This document shows, piece after piece, positions 34,901 to 42,430 of a DNA stretch of 64,000 bases (within the stretch, counting starts at the first letter, position 1; each line of letters begins with the position of its first letter). Location: contig CAMYLY010000011.1 in NCBI GenBank assembly GCA_947259405.1, forward strand, positions 1 to 64,000, in the 5' to 3' direction. A program made the translations under genes and the position numbers. The notes beneath the pieces were generated by a model that was given only the letters and a program-made list of their open reading frames with translations, had not been told where the DNA came from and made no database searches. The DNA is from an uncultured Gemmatimonadales bacterium (GTDB taxonomy: Bacteria; Gemmatimonadota; Gemmatimonadetes; Gemmatimonadales; GWC2-71-9).

Positions 34901-35062
34901 ACACTCGTCACGCGGGCCGAAGCACGGATGCAAGAGGCACTTGGACCCGCCAATGACGTGCTGCAGGCGATTGGCGCATACCGTGATCAGGTGGTGAACG
35001 CGGGGATTGAGTTGCTCGATCCCGTTGAGACGATCGATATGAGCTGGAGGCCTGCGGGATAA
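31934..35062 (+). CDS. Exported VPS10/BNR-type beta-propeller protein (paralogue 2)
   Basis: A 1042-residue protein starting at ATG 31934 with GGGAG 6 nt upstream. Starts further upstream lack a signal peptide. The signal is TTVVGLALAISTTSFAQ. Repeats with 'SNDAGKTW', 'SDDGGDTW', 'TRDGGTTW' and 'TTNYGRSW' match paralogue 1, as does THGRSAYVLDDVRPL. A Gly-rich linker (GQSGGGGGGAFGPPGPP) and helices end the protein. It is divergent from paralogue 1, sharing a 211-bp intergenic region, which suggests co-expression. Confidence 0.85.
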   Translation: MTGLTRTLTTVVGLALAISTTSFAQFDPEQFSAMSARSIGPSGMSGRIGAIDAVNADPNIVYVGAATGGLWKSVNGGFTWEPIMDDLPAASIGAIAINQPNPDLVWVGTGERNRRNSAGVGTGIYKSNDAGKTWTRMGLENTGAIDAILIDPRNSDVVYVGALGNTWNDTEDRGAYKTADGGRTWQKILYVNNRTGAGDLVMDPSNPDHLIAAMWEHRRWPWYFKSGGEGSGLHVTYDGGGSWKQLGPDDGLPEGELGRIGLDFARGKPDVVYALVEAEKNAVLRSDDGGDTWEMVNQTPGINGRPFYYGQLRVDPTNENRVWIVESPIKLSEDGGKNFEVLLGFAEVHVDHHAFWVSPDGQTIYDGNDGGVYIARDGGHAFRFVENLPLAQFYHIAADMATPYHVLGGLQDNGSWRGPAVTWHNGGIRYYDWYEVGFGDGFATFLDPSDPRHGYATSQNGGIIRFDLETGERRGIRPADPEGGRLRFNWNPAMNTDPFDGGLYLGSQFVHKSLDQGASWQTLSPDLTTNDVAKQMSDTSGGLTYDASGAEAHTAILVIAPSSVERGVIWVGTDDGNVQVTRDGGTTWQNVVDNIRGVPANTWVPSIRPSRFDGGTAFVVFDNHRNGDNAPYLFKTTNYGRSWESLVNGDLDYFLHTIEQDPINSDLLFAGSEFGMFVSLNGGDRWHLWTHGLPRAPVRGLVVHPREHDLVIGTHGRSAYVLDDVRPLREMAADQSIATRSLHLFAIPDAVQYQVAQVHGIRFTGFDMFLGENRPYGALLSYWIAEGDEDAEVTIEVMDASGEVVRTFSGPAESGLNRTAWNLQTDGARRPEGQSGGGGGGAFGPPGPPALPGDYTIRVFRDADTVSAPGSVAADPRFDYTMRDRRAKADAIRRIVRLQEVGLELAHRLDTSKDKIEQVIEMAGDDDALATLREDGRALVERIDAVREDMRGRQVDQGFIRNSGTVNQVAGTAYGQLASSWGAPTPNEMTLVTRAEARMQEALGPANDVLQAIGAYRDQVVNAGIELLDPVETIDMSWRPAG

Positions 35063-35071
35063 ACGGGGCAG

Positions 35072-35151
35072 ATCGGACGGAAGGGACGGACGGGACAGCT
35101 ACCACCCAAGACGGCCTGGTCCCCTCCGTCCCTTCTGTCCCCTCCGTCCCC
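35072..35151. repeat. Inverted nonamer arrays between convergent genes
   Basis: CGGACGGAAGGGACGGACGG (from 35074) faces CCCTCCGTCCCTTCTGTCCC (from 35122) across about 25 nt, making an imperfect long hairpin of GGGACGGAA-type units. It sits exactly between the stops of paralogue 2 and egtB and could terminate both transcripts. Confidence 0.7.
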
Positions 35152-35152
35152 G

Positions 35153-36430
35153 CTATCTCGCTAGCCTTATCCCGCTAAACTGCCACCGATCCGGCGCGTA
35201 GAAGAAGTTCCGGTAGGTGGGTCTGATGTGTGACTGGGGCGTCGCACACGAGCCCCCGCGCAGGACATTCTGACCAGACATGAACTTCGCGTTGTATTCG
35301 CCAAGAGCACCTTGCGGGCGCTGGTATCCGGGATAGGCCGTGTAGGCACTCGACGTCCACTCCCAGACGTCTCCGAACATCTGCTGTGGAATGCTGAGGG
35401 TAGCGGTCGAAGGGGCCAGGGGGGCGGGATGGAAACGTTGGCTGTCGACGAAGTTGCCTTCGATAGGCTGTTGGGACGCTACGACCTCCCACTCGACCTC
35501 GGTCGGGAGGCGCGCGCCCGCCCAACTCGCGTACGCATCGGCTTCGTATAAGCTCACGTGGCACACGGGCTCCCCGTCGGCGACGGGTCGGAAGCCCGAA
35601 AGCGTGAACTGATACCACTCGCCATCACGTCGCTCCCAATACAGTGGCGCCTTCCACCCCTCGGTGTTGACCGTTGCCCAGCCATTGGAGAGCCAGAAAT
35701 CCGCCCGTTCGTACCCTCCGTCCTCCAGGAACGCCTTGTACTCGCCATTGGTGACCAATCGATTGGCTAGCTCGAACTCGTGCACGTACGCCTTGTGTCG
35801 TGGGGTTTCGTTGTCGTAGACGAATCCTTCCTCGTAGTCCCGCCCAATCTCGTACACCCCCTCATGCACGTGCGTCCACGTCACATCCCCACTTTCCCTT
35901 CTATCCCCTCTCTCCCCTCTATCCTTTCTGTACTCCGGCCTCAACGGATTCTGCGACAACAGGTGCTTGATATCCGTCACTATCAGCTCTTGATGCTGTT
36001 GCTCGTGATGAAGCCCAATCTCGATGATTACCCCGGGTACCTCGACACCGAGCGACTGGCATCGCTCGAACAGCGCGTCCATCCCCGCGTCCACATGCGC
36101 CCGGTACGAATGTACGTCCGCGACCGTGGGGCGGGTGATGAGCCCGCGGTCCGGTCGCGAGAACTGCTCGCCGAGGGTGTTGTAGTACGAATTGAACAGA
36201 AACGCGTAGCGAGGATCACTCGACGCGTAGTCCGGGTGGTGGGGCTGCAACACGAGTGTCTCAAAGAACCAACTCACATGTGCAAGATGCCACTTGGTCG
36301 GGCTGGTATCGGGCATGGACTGTACGACATAGTCCTCAATCTCGAGCGGCGCGCACAACTGTTCCGTGGCGGCACGCACGTCCCGGTAGCGCGCTGCGAG
36401 ATCTGTGATTGGTTTGACGTCGGTGGCCAT
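35153..36430 (-). CDS. egtB: Ergothioneine biosynthesis sulfoxide synthase EgtB
   Basis: A 425-residue enzyme with an N-terminal DinB-like domain and a C-terminal formylglycine-generating-enzyme-like domain. The non-haem iron ligands are visible: H51 (WHLAHVSWFFET) and H142/H146 (HHEQQHQE). RLPTEVEWE, GDVWEWTSSAY and VLRGGSCATPQSHIRPTYRN are the conserved C-terminal motifs. EgtB oxidatively couples hercynine to a thiol. Residues about 167-180 (YRKDRGERGDRRES) are an in-frame insertion encoded by a nonamer repeat, probably a surface loop between domains. The gene follows egtD by 9 bp. Confidence 0.93.
   Translation of the reverse strand: MATDVKPITDLAARYRDVRAATEQLCAPLEIEDYVVQSMPDTSPTKWHLAHVSWFFETLVLQPHHPDYASSDPRYAFLFNSYYNTLGEQFSRPDRGLITRPTVADVHSYRAHVDAGMDALFERCQSLGVEVPGVIIEIGLHHEQQHQELIVTDIKHLLSQNPLRPEYRKDRGERGDRRESGDVTWTHVHEGVYEIGRDYEEGFVYDNETPRHKAYVHEFELANRLVTNGEYKAFLEDGGYERADFWLSNGWATVNTEGWKAPLYWERRDGEWYQFTLSGFRPVADGEPVCHVSLYEADAYASWAGARLPTEVEWEVVASQQPIEGNFVDSQRFHPAPLAPSTATLSIPQQMFGDVWEWTSSAYTAYPGYQRPQGALGEYNAKFMSGQNVLRGGSCATPQSHIRPTYRNFFYAPDRWQFSGIRLAR
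35894..35931. repeat. Nonamer repeat inside egtB
   Basis: CCCTTCTATCCCCTCTCTCC then CCTCTATCCTTTCTG lies in the coding sequence and encodes the basic low-complexity loop KDRGERGDRRES. Unit length is 8-9 bp, and the net insertion keeps the reading frame. Confidence 0.8.
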
Positions 36431-36439
36431 GGCGAGCTC

Positions 36440-37408
36440 CTACGCGATCTTCCTCAATAGTAGCTCTCCAAACCACTGCTTGTCATCGGTGAACGTCTGC
36501 ACCGTCTCGAATCCAAACGTCGAAAGGAATTGTCGGAGATCCCGCAGGACGAACTTGCGGCTAATCTCGATCATGATCTGGTCACCAGCGGCAATCTCGA
36601 TGTCGGTCCCCATCGGCGCGATGTGGATGGTCTGGGCCTTGTGAAACCTCATGAACGTCTCAATCCGTTGCCACCGGTCGTTGAACCGGGCGACGTGCTC
36701 GAGGGCATCCAGGTCGATGTCCGCGCCAAGTTCGCGGTTCATGCGAGCGAACAGGTTCTTCGTAAACCGTGGGGTGATCCCTGCCGCATCGTTGTACGCG
36801 GCTTCCAGCACGTGCCGCGGCTTGACCAGATCGGCGCCGAGCAGGAAGTAGTCACCCACTTGAAGACTGGCACTCACCCGCTGCCAAAAGATCAAGGATT
36901 CCGTTTGGTTGAAGTTGCCAATCGTCGAGCCCAGGAACATCACCATGGCAGGCGAATGCTGTTTCATCAGCGGAAACGCTTCTTCGTAGGTCCCGACGAT
37001 CCCGCTCACGCTCACGCCCGAATGTTCGTCAGCAATCCGCTGCGTGGCTTGTTCGATAGCGCTGTCGCTCACATCGATCGGGACATAGACGACGTCATTG
37101 GCAGCGGTTGCGTTCGCAGCATACGCCGTCAGGACGTGATCGGTCTTGAGCGAACTTCCCGATCCGAGTTCGATCAACGTGACTGGGCCAGTGAGCCGCG
37201 CAATGGTAGGCCCTTGCTTGGCGAGGATGGCAGCCTCGATCCGGGTCGGATAATACTCGGGCTGTTCGGTGATAGACTCGAACAACGCGCTGCCTTCGGC
37301 ATCGTAGAGAAAACGACACGGCAACCAGCGGGGAGTGTCGTGGAGGCCGAGCACGATCGCCTTGGCGAACTCGCGGCGTTCGGCATCGACAGCCGAGGGA
37401 GTGGACAT
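36440..37408 (-). CDS. egtD: L-histidine N-alpha-methyltransferase EgtD
   Basis: A 322-residue SAM-dependent enzyme making hercynine from histidine, the first step of ergothioneine synthesis. Motifs are LIELGSGSSLKTDHVL (SAM site), VPIDVSDSAI, MFLGSTIGNFNQTE and LLGADLVKPRHVLEAAYND, plus PEYYPTRIEA near the N-terminus. ATG 37408 (MSTPSAVDAERR) is preferred over one 5 codons upstream. It is followed by egtB on the same strand. No egtA, egtC or egtE is in the window, as in the two-gene EgtD/EgtB arrangement of many bacteria. Confidence 0.94.
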   Translation of the reverse strand: MSTPSAVDAERREFAKAIVLGLHDTPRWLPCRFLYDAEGSALFESITEQPEYYPTRIEAAILAKQGPTIARLTGPVTLIELGSGSSLKTDHVLTAYAANATAANDVVYVPIDVSDSAIEQATQRIADEHSGVSVSGIVGTYEEAFPLMKQHSPAMVMFLGSTIGNFNQTESLIFWQRVSASLQVGDYFLLGADLVKPRHVLEAAYNDAAGITPRFTKNLFARMNRELGADIDLDALEHVARFNDRWQRIETFMRFHKAQTIHIAPMGTDIEIAAGDQIMIEISRKFVLRDLRQFLSTFGFETVQTFTDDKQWFGELLLRKIA

Positions 37409-37633
37409 AGGCGATCCTCGCACATATCGAATGCGCGCGCGAAGTCTGGATGAGGTACGAGAAGGAATTGAGATGCGCTCGTCGGCGTTGCCGTGAAGCT
37501 AGGATACGGGACGGGGACGTGCAACCGAATAGATTGGTACCGGGGAAGGGGGACGATGGATTCCGGTAAGGGTGGAGGACACGAGGACGTCGGGCGAAGA
37601 CGATTCGACTACTTCCGCTAAAGGCGCGAGCAC

Positions 37634-39235
37634 ATGCAACACATGAAAGGCATCACGAGATCTGCCGTATCGCGTCTATCCCTGCTATCCCTGCTATCCC
37701 TGCTATCCCCGCTATCTCCGCTCATCGCCCAATCTGCCGACCTGATCATCCGTAACGGGCGCCTCTTGGACGGGACAGGGAATCCGTGGCGGTACGCCGA
37801 CGTCGCGATTGACGGAGACCGCATCGTCGCCGTGGGCCGACTGGAGGGCATGACTGCCCAACGAACCATCGACGCGACCGGGCTGTACGTCGCACCGGGG
37901 TTTATCGACCCCCACTCCCATGCATCGGGCGGGCTCATTCGACCGCAGACCAGCCACGCGCAACCGCTGCTGGCGCAGGGGATTACCACGGTCGTGATCA
38001 ATCCGGATGGTGGTGGTGCCGTCGACCTGTCGCGCCAGCGCATGCAGATCTTGGAACATCCGATTGGCGTGCACGCCGCCCTGCTCGTCCCACACGGGTC
38101 GGTGCGGCGGGCGGTTCTGGGAATGGCGGACCGCGCTCCGTCACCCGCCGAGCTCGATTCGATGCGCGCGCTCGTGCGACGCGGCATGCAGGAGGGCGCG
38201 TTTGGGCTTTCCAGCGGTCTCTACTACGCGCCAGGGAGTTATGCCCAGACGGAGGAGGTGGTCGTGCTCGCGCGTGTGGCGGCCGAGTACGATGGCGTCT
38301 ACACGAGCCACATCCGCGATGAGGCTGACTACTCGGTCGGTGTGATTGGCGCCGTGGACGAGGTCATCACGGTGGCCCGAGATGGTGGTCTCCCGGGCGT
38401 TGTGACACATGTGAAGGCCCTCGGGCCTCGGGTGTGGGGATACTCGCAGGCAATCGTCGAGCGAATCGACCGCGCCCGCGCTCAGGGGATCGAGGTTTAC
38501 GCGGATCAGTACCCGTACGATGCGTCAGGGACCAGCATCACCGGTGCGCTCGTGCCTCGTTGGGCGCAGGTGGGTGGCGGCGATTCTCTTCTGGCGCGCC
38601 TCGAGATGCCTGACGCCCGCGCTCGTCTCGAAACCGATATGCGTGAGAATCTCGACCGCCGCGGTGGTGCCGACCGCCTGCTCTTTCGGGATTCCCCTCG
38701 CGGTGAGGAAGCCATCGTTGGCCGCACGTTGGCCGACGTTGCGCGCGATCGCGGCATGGACGCGATCGAGACCGCCATTGACATCCTCAGTCGGGGCGGT
38801 GCTGGCGTCATCTCTTTCAACATGATTGAGCGTGACGTCGAAACGTTGATGCGCCAGCCATGGACCATGACCTCAACGGATGGGTTTCTGGCTGCACCTG
38901 GTGAGGGCTTCCATCCGCGCGGGAACGGAACGTACGGCCGGAAGATCCGGCGGTACGTGGTGGAACGTGGGACCGTGAGCCTGTCGCAGGCCATTCACAG
39001 TATGACCGGCCTTCCGGCATCCGTCTTCCGCATGGACGACCGCGGGGCCATCCGCCCAGGCGCGGTCGCCGACGTCGTGGTCTTCAACCTCGAGCGCGTG
39101 ACCGACCGCGCGACCTACACCGAACCGTACCAGCTCAGTGAAGGCATGGTGTATGTGGTGGTGAACGGGAAGCTGGCTATCGACGGTGGCGAGTTCACGG
39201 GCGTAAACACCGGGACTGTATTGACCAGGAGATAG
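37634..39235 (+). CDS. Exported N-acyl-D-amino-acid deacylase (amidohydrolase family)
   Basis: A 533-residue metal-dependent amidohydrolase of the D-aminoacylase group. ADLIIRNGRLLDGTGNPW and APGFIDPHSHASGG (metal histidines) start the domain. TSHIRDEA, VVTHVKALG and ADQYPYDASGTSI follow, and GAIRPGAVADVVVFN is the closing strand. The signal peptide is peculiar: LSLLSLLSLLSPLSPL is encoded by five tandem nonamers. ATG 37643 is an alternative start. It releases fatty or other acyl groups from D-amino acids, possibly of cell-wall origin. The preceding 210 bp separate it from divergent egtD. Confidence 0.88.
   Translation: MQHMKGITRSAVSRLSLLSLLSLLSPLSPLIAQSADLIIRNGRLLDGTGNPWRYADVAIDGDRIVAVGRLEGMTAQRTIDATGLYVAPGFIDPHSHASGGLIRPQTSHAQPLLAQGITTVVINPDGGGAVDLSRQRMQILEHPIGVHAALLVPHGSVRRAVLGMADRAPSPAELDSMRALVRRGMQEGAFGLSSGLYYAPGSYAQTEEVVVLARVAAEYDGVYTSHIRDEADYSVGVIGAVDEVITVARDGGLPGVVTHVKALGPRVWGYSQAIVERIDRARAQGIEVYADQYPYDASGTSITGALVPRWAQVGGGDSLLARLEMPDARARLETDMRENLDRRGGADRLLFRDSPRGEEAIVGRTLADVARDRGMDAIETAIDILSRGGAGVISFNMIERDVETLMRQPWTMTSTDGFLAAPGEGFHPRGNGTYGRKIRRYVVERGTVSLSQAIHSMTGLPASVFRMDDRGAIRPGAVADVVVFNLERVTDRATYTEPYQLSEGMVYVVVNGKLAIDGGEFTGVNTGTVLTRR
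37674..37722. repeat. Nonamer repeat encoding a signal-peptide core
   Basis: CTATCCCTG is repeated three times exactly, followed by the variants CTATCCCCG and CTATCTCCG. Each 9-bp unit encodes Leu-Ser-Leu or Leu-Ser-Pro, so the array makes the hydrophobic core of the deacylase signal peptide. Confidence 0.9.
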
Positions 39236-39275
39236 CACCAAGCGGTCCACGGCGGACGGTGGACTGCCACCTTGA

Positions 39276-42251
39276 TTAGTTCATCAACTCCCGCGCGGTT
39301 GTGCTGAGCTGCGCGAAGCGCTCGCGCTGGGTCTCTGTCGGCGGGTACACCGTCCCTTGCTGGACGCCGCCGCCGTTCAACTCACCCGCGAGCCCGCCGA
39401 GCTGGCCGCGCACGCGGCAGAGACGCTGCATCGGATCCTGCTGATCGCCGGCCCCGCCCCCACCCCCGCCGCCAAATCCCCCACGACACCGGGTACCCGC
39501 CTCTTGGAGCCGTTCGTTGACCTCTGCCTGGAGGTCCACGATCGACAACAAGAACGCCTCGCGTGCGCGCCAGTCGTCGTCCGACACCGGCATCGCTGGA
39601 TCGCCCCGCACCGTGACCGTCTGTGTCGAGCGGACACCATCGGCATCGAGTGTCACCGTATACACACCCGGAGAGACGAGAGGGCCACGCGGGCCCAGCG
39701 GTCGCGGTGGCACTGGCAGCGCTCCGCTCCGTGGGCCACCGCCGAATCCACCTCCGAACGCCGGAGCTTCGTGTCGGAGATCCCACGTCAAACGGTGGAT
39801 ACCTGACGCCGTTGGTCCCTCGAGCGTACGAACCACTCGGCCGGCCGCGTTGGTGACTGTCAACGACACGCTCGACGCCCCATCGCCGAGATAGTACGTG
39901 ATGGGCGTGCCCTCCTGCGGGTTGTCGCCGGCGTACGCGCCTTGGCCCCGGTACGAGGTCGCCTTCCAGTGGTGCGATAGCGTCCCACGACGAATGCTGA
40001 ACAAGTGCGCGCGCGATGACGCCACCTCGGATGACCATTCGGCGAGCGGCGTGACATCGTCCAAGATCCAAATACTTCGTCCGTGCGTTCCCAACACGAG
40101 GTCCTTCTCGCGCGGGTGGATGACCATGTCATCATACGCCGTGGTCGGCAGATTCGAGGAGAACTTCGACCAGCCGTCTCCCCCATTGGTGGACACGAAG
40201 ACAGCATGCTCGGTGCCGATGAAGAGGAGATTCGGGTTGTTCGGATGCTCGACGATAACGTTGACCGAGCCCATGGGATCCAGCCCGTTTGTCATGCTGG
40301 TCCACGTACGACCGAAGTCGGTCGTCTTGAATGCGTACGGTGCGAAGTCACCATCGCGATGGGCATCGAGCGTCGCGTACGCGGTACCTGCGCCGTGTGA
40401 CGACCCGGCAACCCGGCTCACGTAGGTGCCACTACGTACGCCGCGGACGTTCCGACCAACCTCCTCCCAGTTCGCGCCACCGTCGCGCGACACCTGGACG
40501 TTGCCGTCATCCGTTCCAACCCACAGGACGTTGGGAGCAATTGGCGATTCGGCGATCGTCGTGATCTCGCCAAACGAACTGGTACCATCGTTTCGCGACA
40601 GGCCGATGTCACGTCCGAGCACTCCCATGATCTCGAGTGTGTCACGGTCGATTTGTCTCGTGAGATCGTCCGTTCTCGACCAGCTCGAGCCACGGTCCCG
40701 CGAGATGAACAAGCGATTCCCGCCAAGGTAAACCACTCGGGAATCGTGTCTCGACACCAGACTTGGCGAGGCCCAATCCCACCGATAGTCCTCACCTTCC
40801 GGCTCCAACGGTTCGATGTTCACGATGTCGCCAGTTTCGGCATCGACCCTCGTGTACCCCCCGTTTTGCGAGTTGCCGTAGACGTAGCGGTGGTCGGTTG
40901 GGTCGGGTTGCCAGTACATCCCGTCACCGAACCCGATCTGCATCCAATCGTCGTTGATGATGCCGATCCATCTTCGTGTTGCGCTCGGGCCCAGCCACGA
41001 GTGGTTGTCCTGCATTCCACCGTAGACGAAGTAGGGATCACGATTGTCGACGCCGATCGCGTAGAACTGGCCAATCGGCACGTTGTTGATCCGAATGAAC
41101 GTCAGGCCCATGTCCCACGTTTCGTGGAGACCCGCGTCCCCCACGAGATAGAAGTGCTCGGGATTGGCCGGGTTGATCCACATGTGATGGAAATCCGAGT
41201 GGACGCCGACGTCGTACGTCACCCGATAGGGCAGCTGGTCGAAGTTGCGGCCGCCGTCCTCGCTCTTGTAGGCGTTGGTCGAGAGGATGTAGACGCGGTT
41301 CTCATTGGTCGGGTCGATGAAGATGTGCGAGTAATACATCGGGCGCGGGTTGAGTTGATTGACTCGCTCCCACGAGGCACCGCCGTCGATGGAGCGATAC
41401 GTCCCCCCGGAGTCTTCGTGCTCGATGGTCGCGTTGAGCACGTTGGGACTCGAATGGGCAATGGCGAGTCCTATGCGCCCCAGATCTCCTTCCGGGATGC
41501 CCGCTTGCACATGGGTCCACGTGTCTCCCCCATCCATGGTGCGATAGATCCCGCTTCCCGGTCCGCCCCCGTTGAACCCCCAGGCGCGTCGCTGTCGCTG
41601 GTACGCCGCCGCGACCAAGATCCTCGGATCTTCCGGGTTGATCACCATGTCGACGACACCCGTCATGGCATCGATCTCGAGGGCCTTACCCCAAGTGTTA
41701 CCACCATCGGTCGACCGATACACGCCGCGCGCTTCTGACGGCTGCCACAGGTTCCCAAGCGCCGCCACGTACACGACGTTGGGGTCGGCGGGGTGTACGA
41801 GCACGCGCCCAATGTGTCGTGTTTCCTCAAGACCCAGGTGACGCCACGTCTCACCGCCGTCGTCCGATCGGTAGACCCCGTTCCCCCAGGAGGTACTCTG
41901 CCTGTTCTGCTGCTCTCCGGTGCCCGCATAGACGATCATGGCGTCGGACGGGGCGATGGCGAGGTCGCCAAAGGTACTGACGGGTTTGTCGTCAAAGACT
42001 GACTGCCATGTCGTCCCCTTGTTCGTGGACTTCCAGATTCCACCTGACGCGGTGCCGAGGAAGATGGTCGATGGATCCGACGCGTGGACTTCCACATCGT
42101 GGATGCGGCCACCCGTCACCGCTGGCCCTATGGACCGGAACTCGAAGCCACTCAACGCCGGAGGTAGAATGGGCGTATTCTCTTGGGCGACCGTTGGTAC
42201 CGCGATCGCGGTGGCGGCGGAAGCCAGGAGCACCCGGGATGGCCAATTCAT
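39276..42251 (-). CDS. Exported VPS10/BNR-type beta-propeller protein (paralogue 3)
   Basis: A 991-residue protein with signal peptide (VLLASAATAIAVPTVAQE). Its repeats ('SDDGGETW', 'STDGGNTW', 'SRDGGANW', 'TTDFGRTW') and the closing THGRSIWILDDVTPL match the two paralogues upstream. GGMQDNHSWLGPS corresponds to GGLQDNGSWRGP of paralogue 2. The C-terminal part has an Ig-like segment, a Gly-rich tract (FGGGGGGGAGDQQ) and two Cys. It is encoded on the opposite strand to the deacylase and ends 40 bp from it. Confidence 0.85.
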   Translation of the reverse strand: MNWPSRVLLASAATAIAVPTVAQENTPILPPALSGFEFRSIGPAVTGGRIHDVEVHASDPSTIFLGTASGGIWKSTNKGTTWQSVFDDKPVSTFGDLAIAPSDAMIVYAGTGEQQNRQSTSWGNGVYRSDDGGETWRHLGLEETRHIGRVLVHPADPNVVYVAALGNLWQPSEARGVYRSTDGGNTWGKALEIDAMTGVVDMVINPEDPRILVAAAYQRQRRAWGFNGGGPGSGIYRTMDGGDTWTHVQAGIPEGDLGRIGLAIAHSSPNVLNATIEHEDSGGTYRSIDGGASWERVNQLNPRPMYYSHIFIDPTNENRVYILSTNAYKSEDGGRNFDQLPYRVTYDVGVHSDFHHMWINPANPEHFYLVGDAGLHETWDMGLTFIRINNVPIGQFYAIGVDNRDPYFVYGGMQDNHSWLGPSATRRWIGIINDDWMQIGFGDGMYWQPDPTDHRYVYGNSQNGGYTRVDAETGDIVNIEPLEPEGEDYRWDWASPSLVSRHDSRVVYLGGNRLFISRDRGSSWSRTDDLTRQIDRDTLEIMGVLGRDIGLSRNDGTSSFGEITTIAESPIAPNVLWVGTDDGNVQVSRDGGANWEEVGRNVRGVRSGTYVSRVAGSSHGAGTAYATLDAHRDGDFAPYAFKTTDFGRTWTSMTNGLDPMGSVNVIVEHPNNPNLLFIGTEHAVFVSTNGGDGWSKFSSNLPTTAYDDMVIHPREKDLVLGTHGRSIWILDDVTPLAEWSSEVASSRAHLFSIRRGTLSHHWKATSYRGQGAYAGDNPQEGTPITYYLGDGASSVSLTVTNAAGRVVRTLEGPTASGIHRLTWDLRHEAPAFGGGFGGGPRSGALPVPPRPLGPRGPLVSPGVYTVTLDADGVRSTQTVTVRGDPAMPVSDDDWRAREAFLLSIVDLQAEVNERLQEAGTRCRGGFGGGGGGGAGDQQDPMQRLCRVRGQLGGLAGELNGGGVQQGTVYPPTETQRERFAQLSTTARELMN

Positions 42252-42430
42252 GAGAGCAACCTCAACGATTTCTGGGAACGCATGCGATGAGCAAGGGTGT
42301 AACGTACGGGTCGCCGGGCGGCCGTCAATCAGCCCATGCCTCTCACAAAAAGCGCTTCAGCAACGATTCGGGACCTGACGGCGTCTAAATCGCGAGACCC
42401 GTCGCCCCTCAACCTTCGAAGGAACACCAC

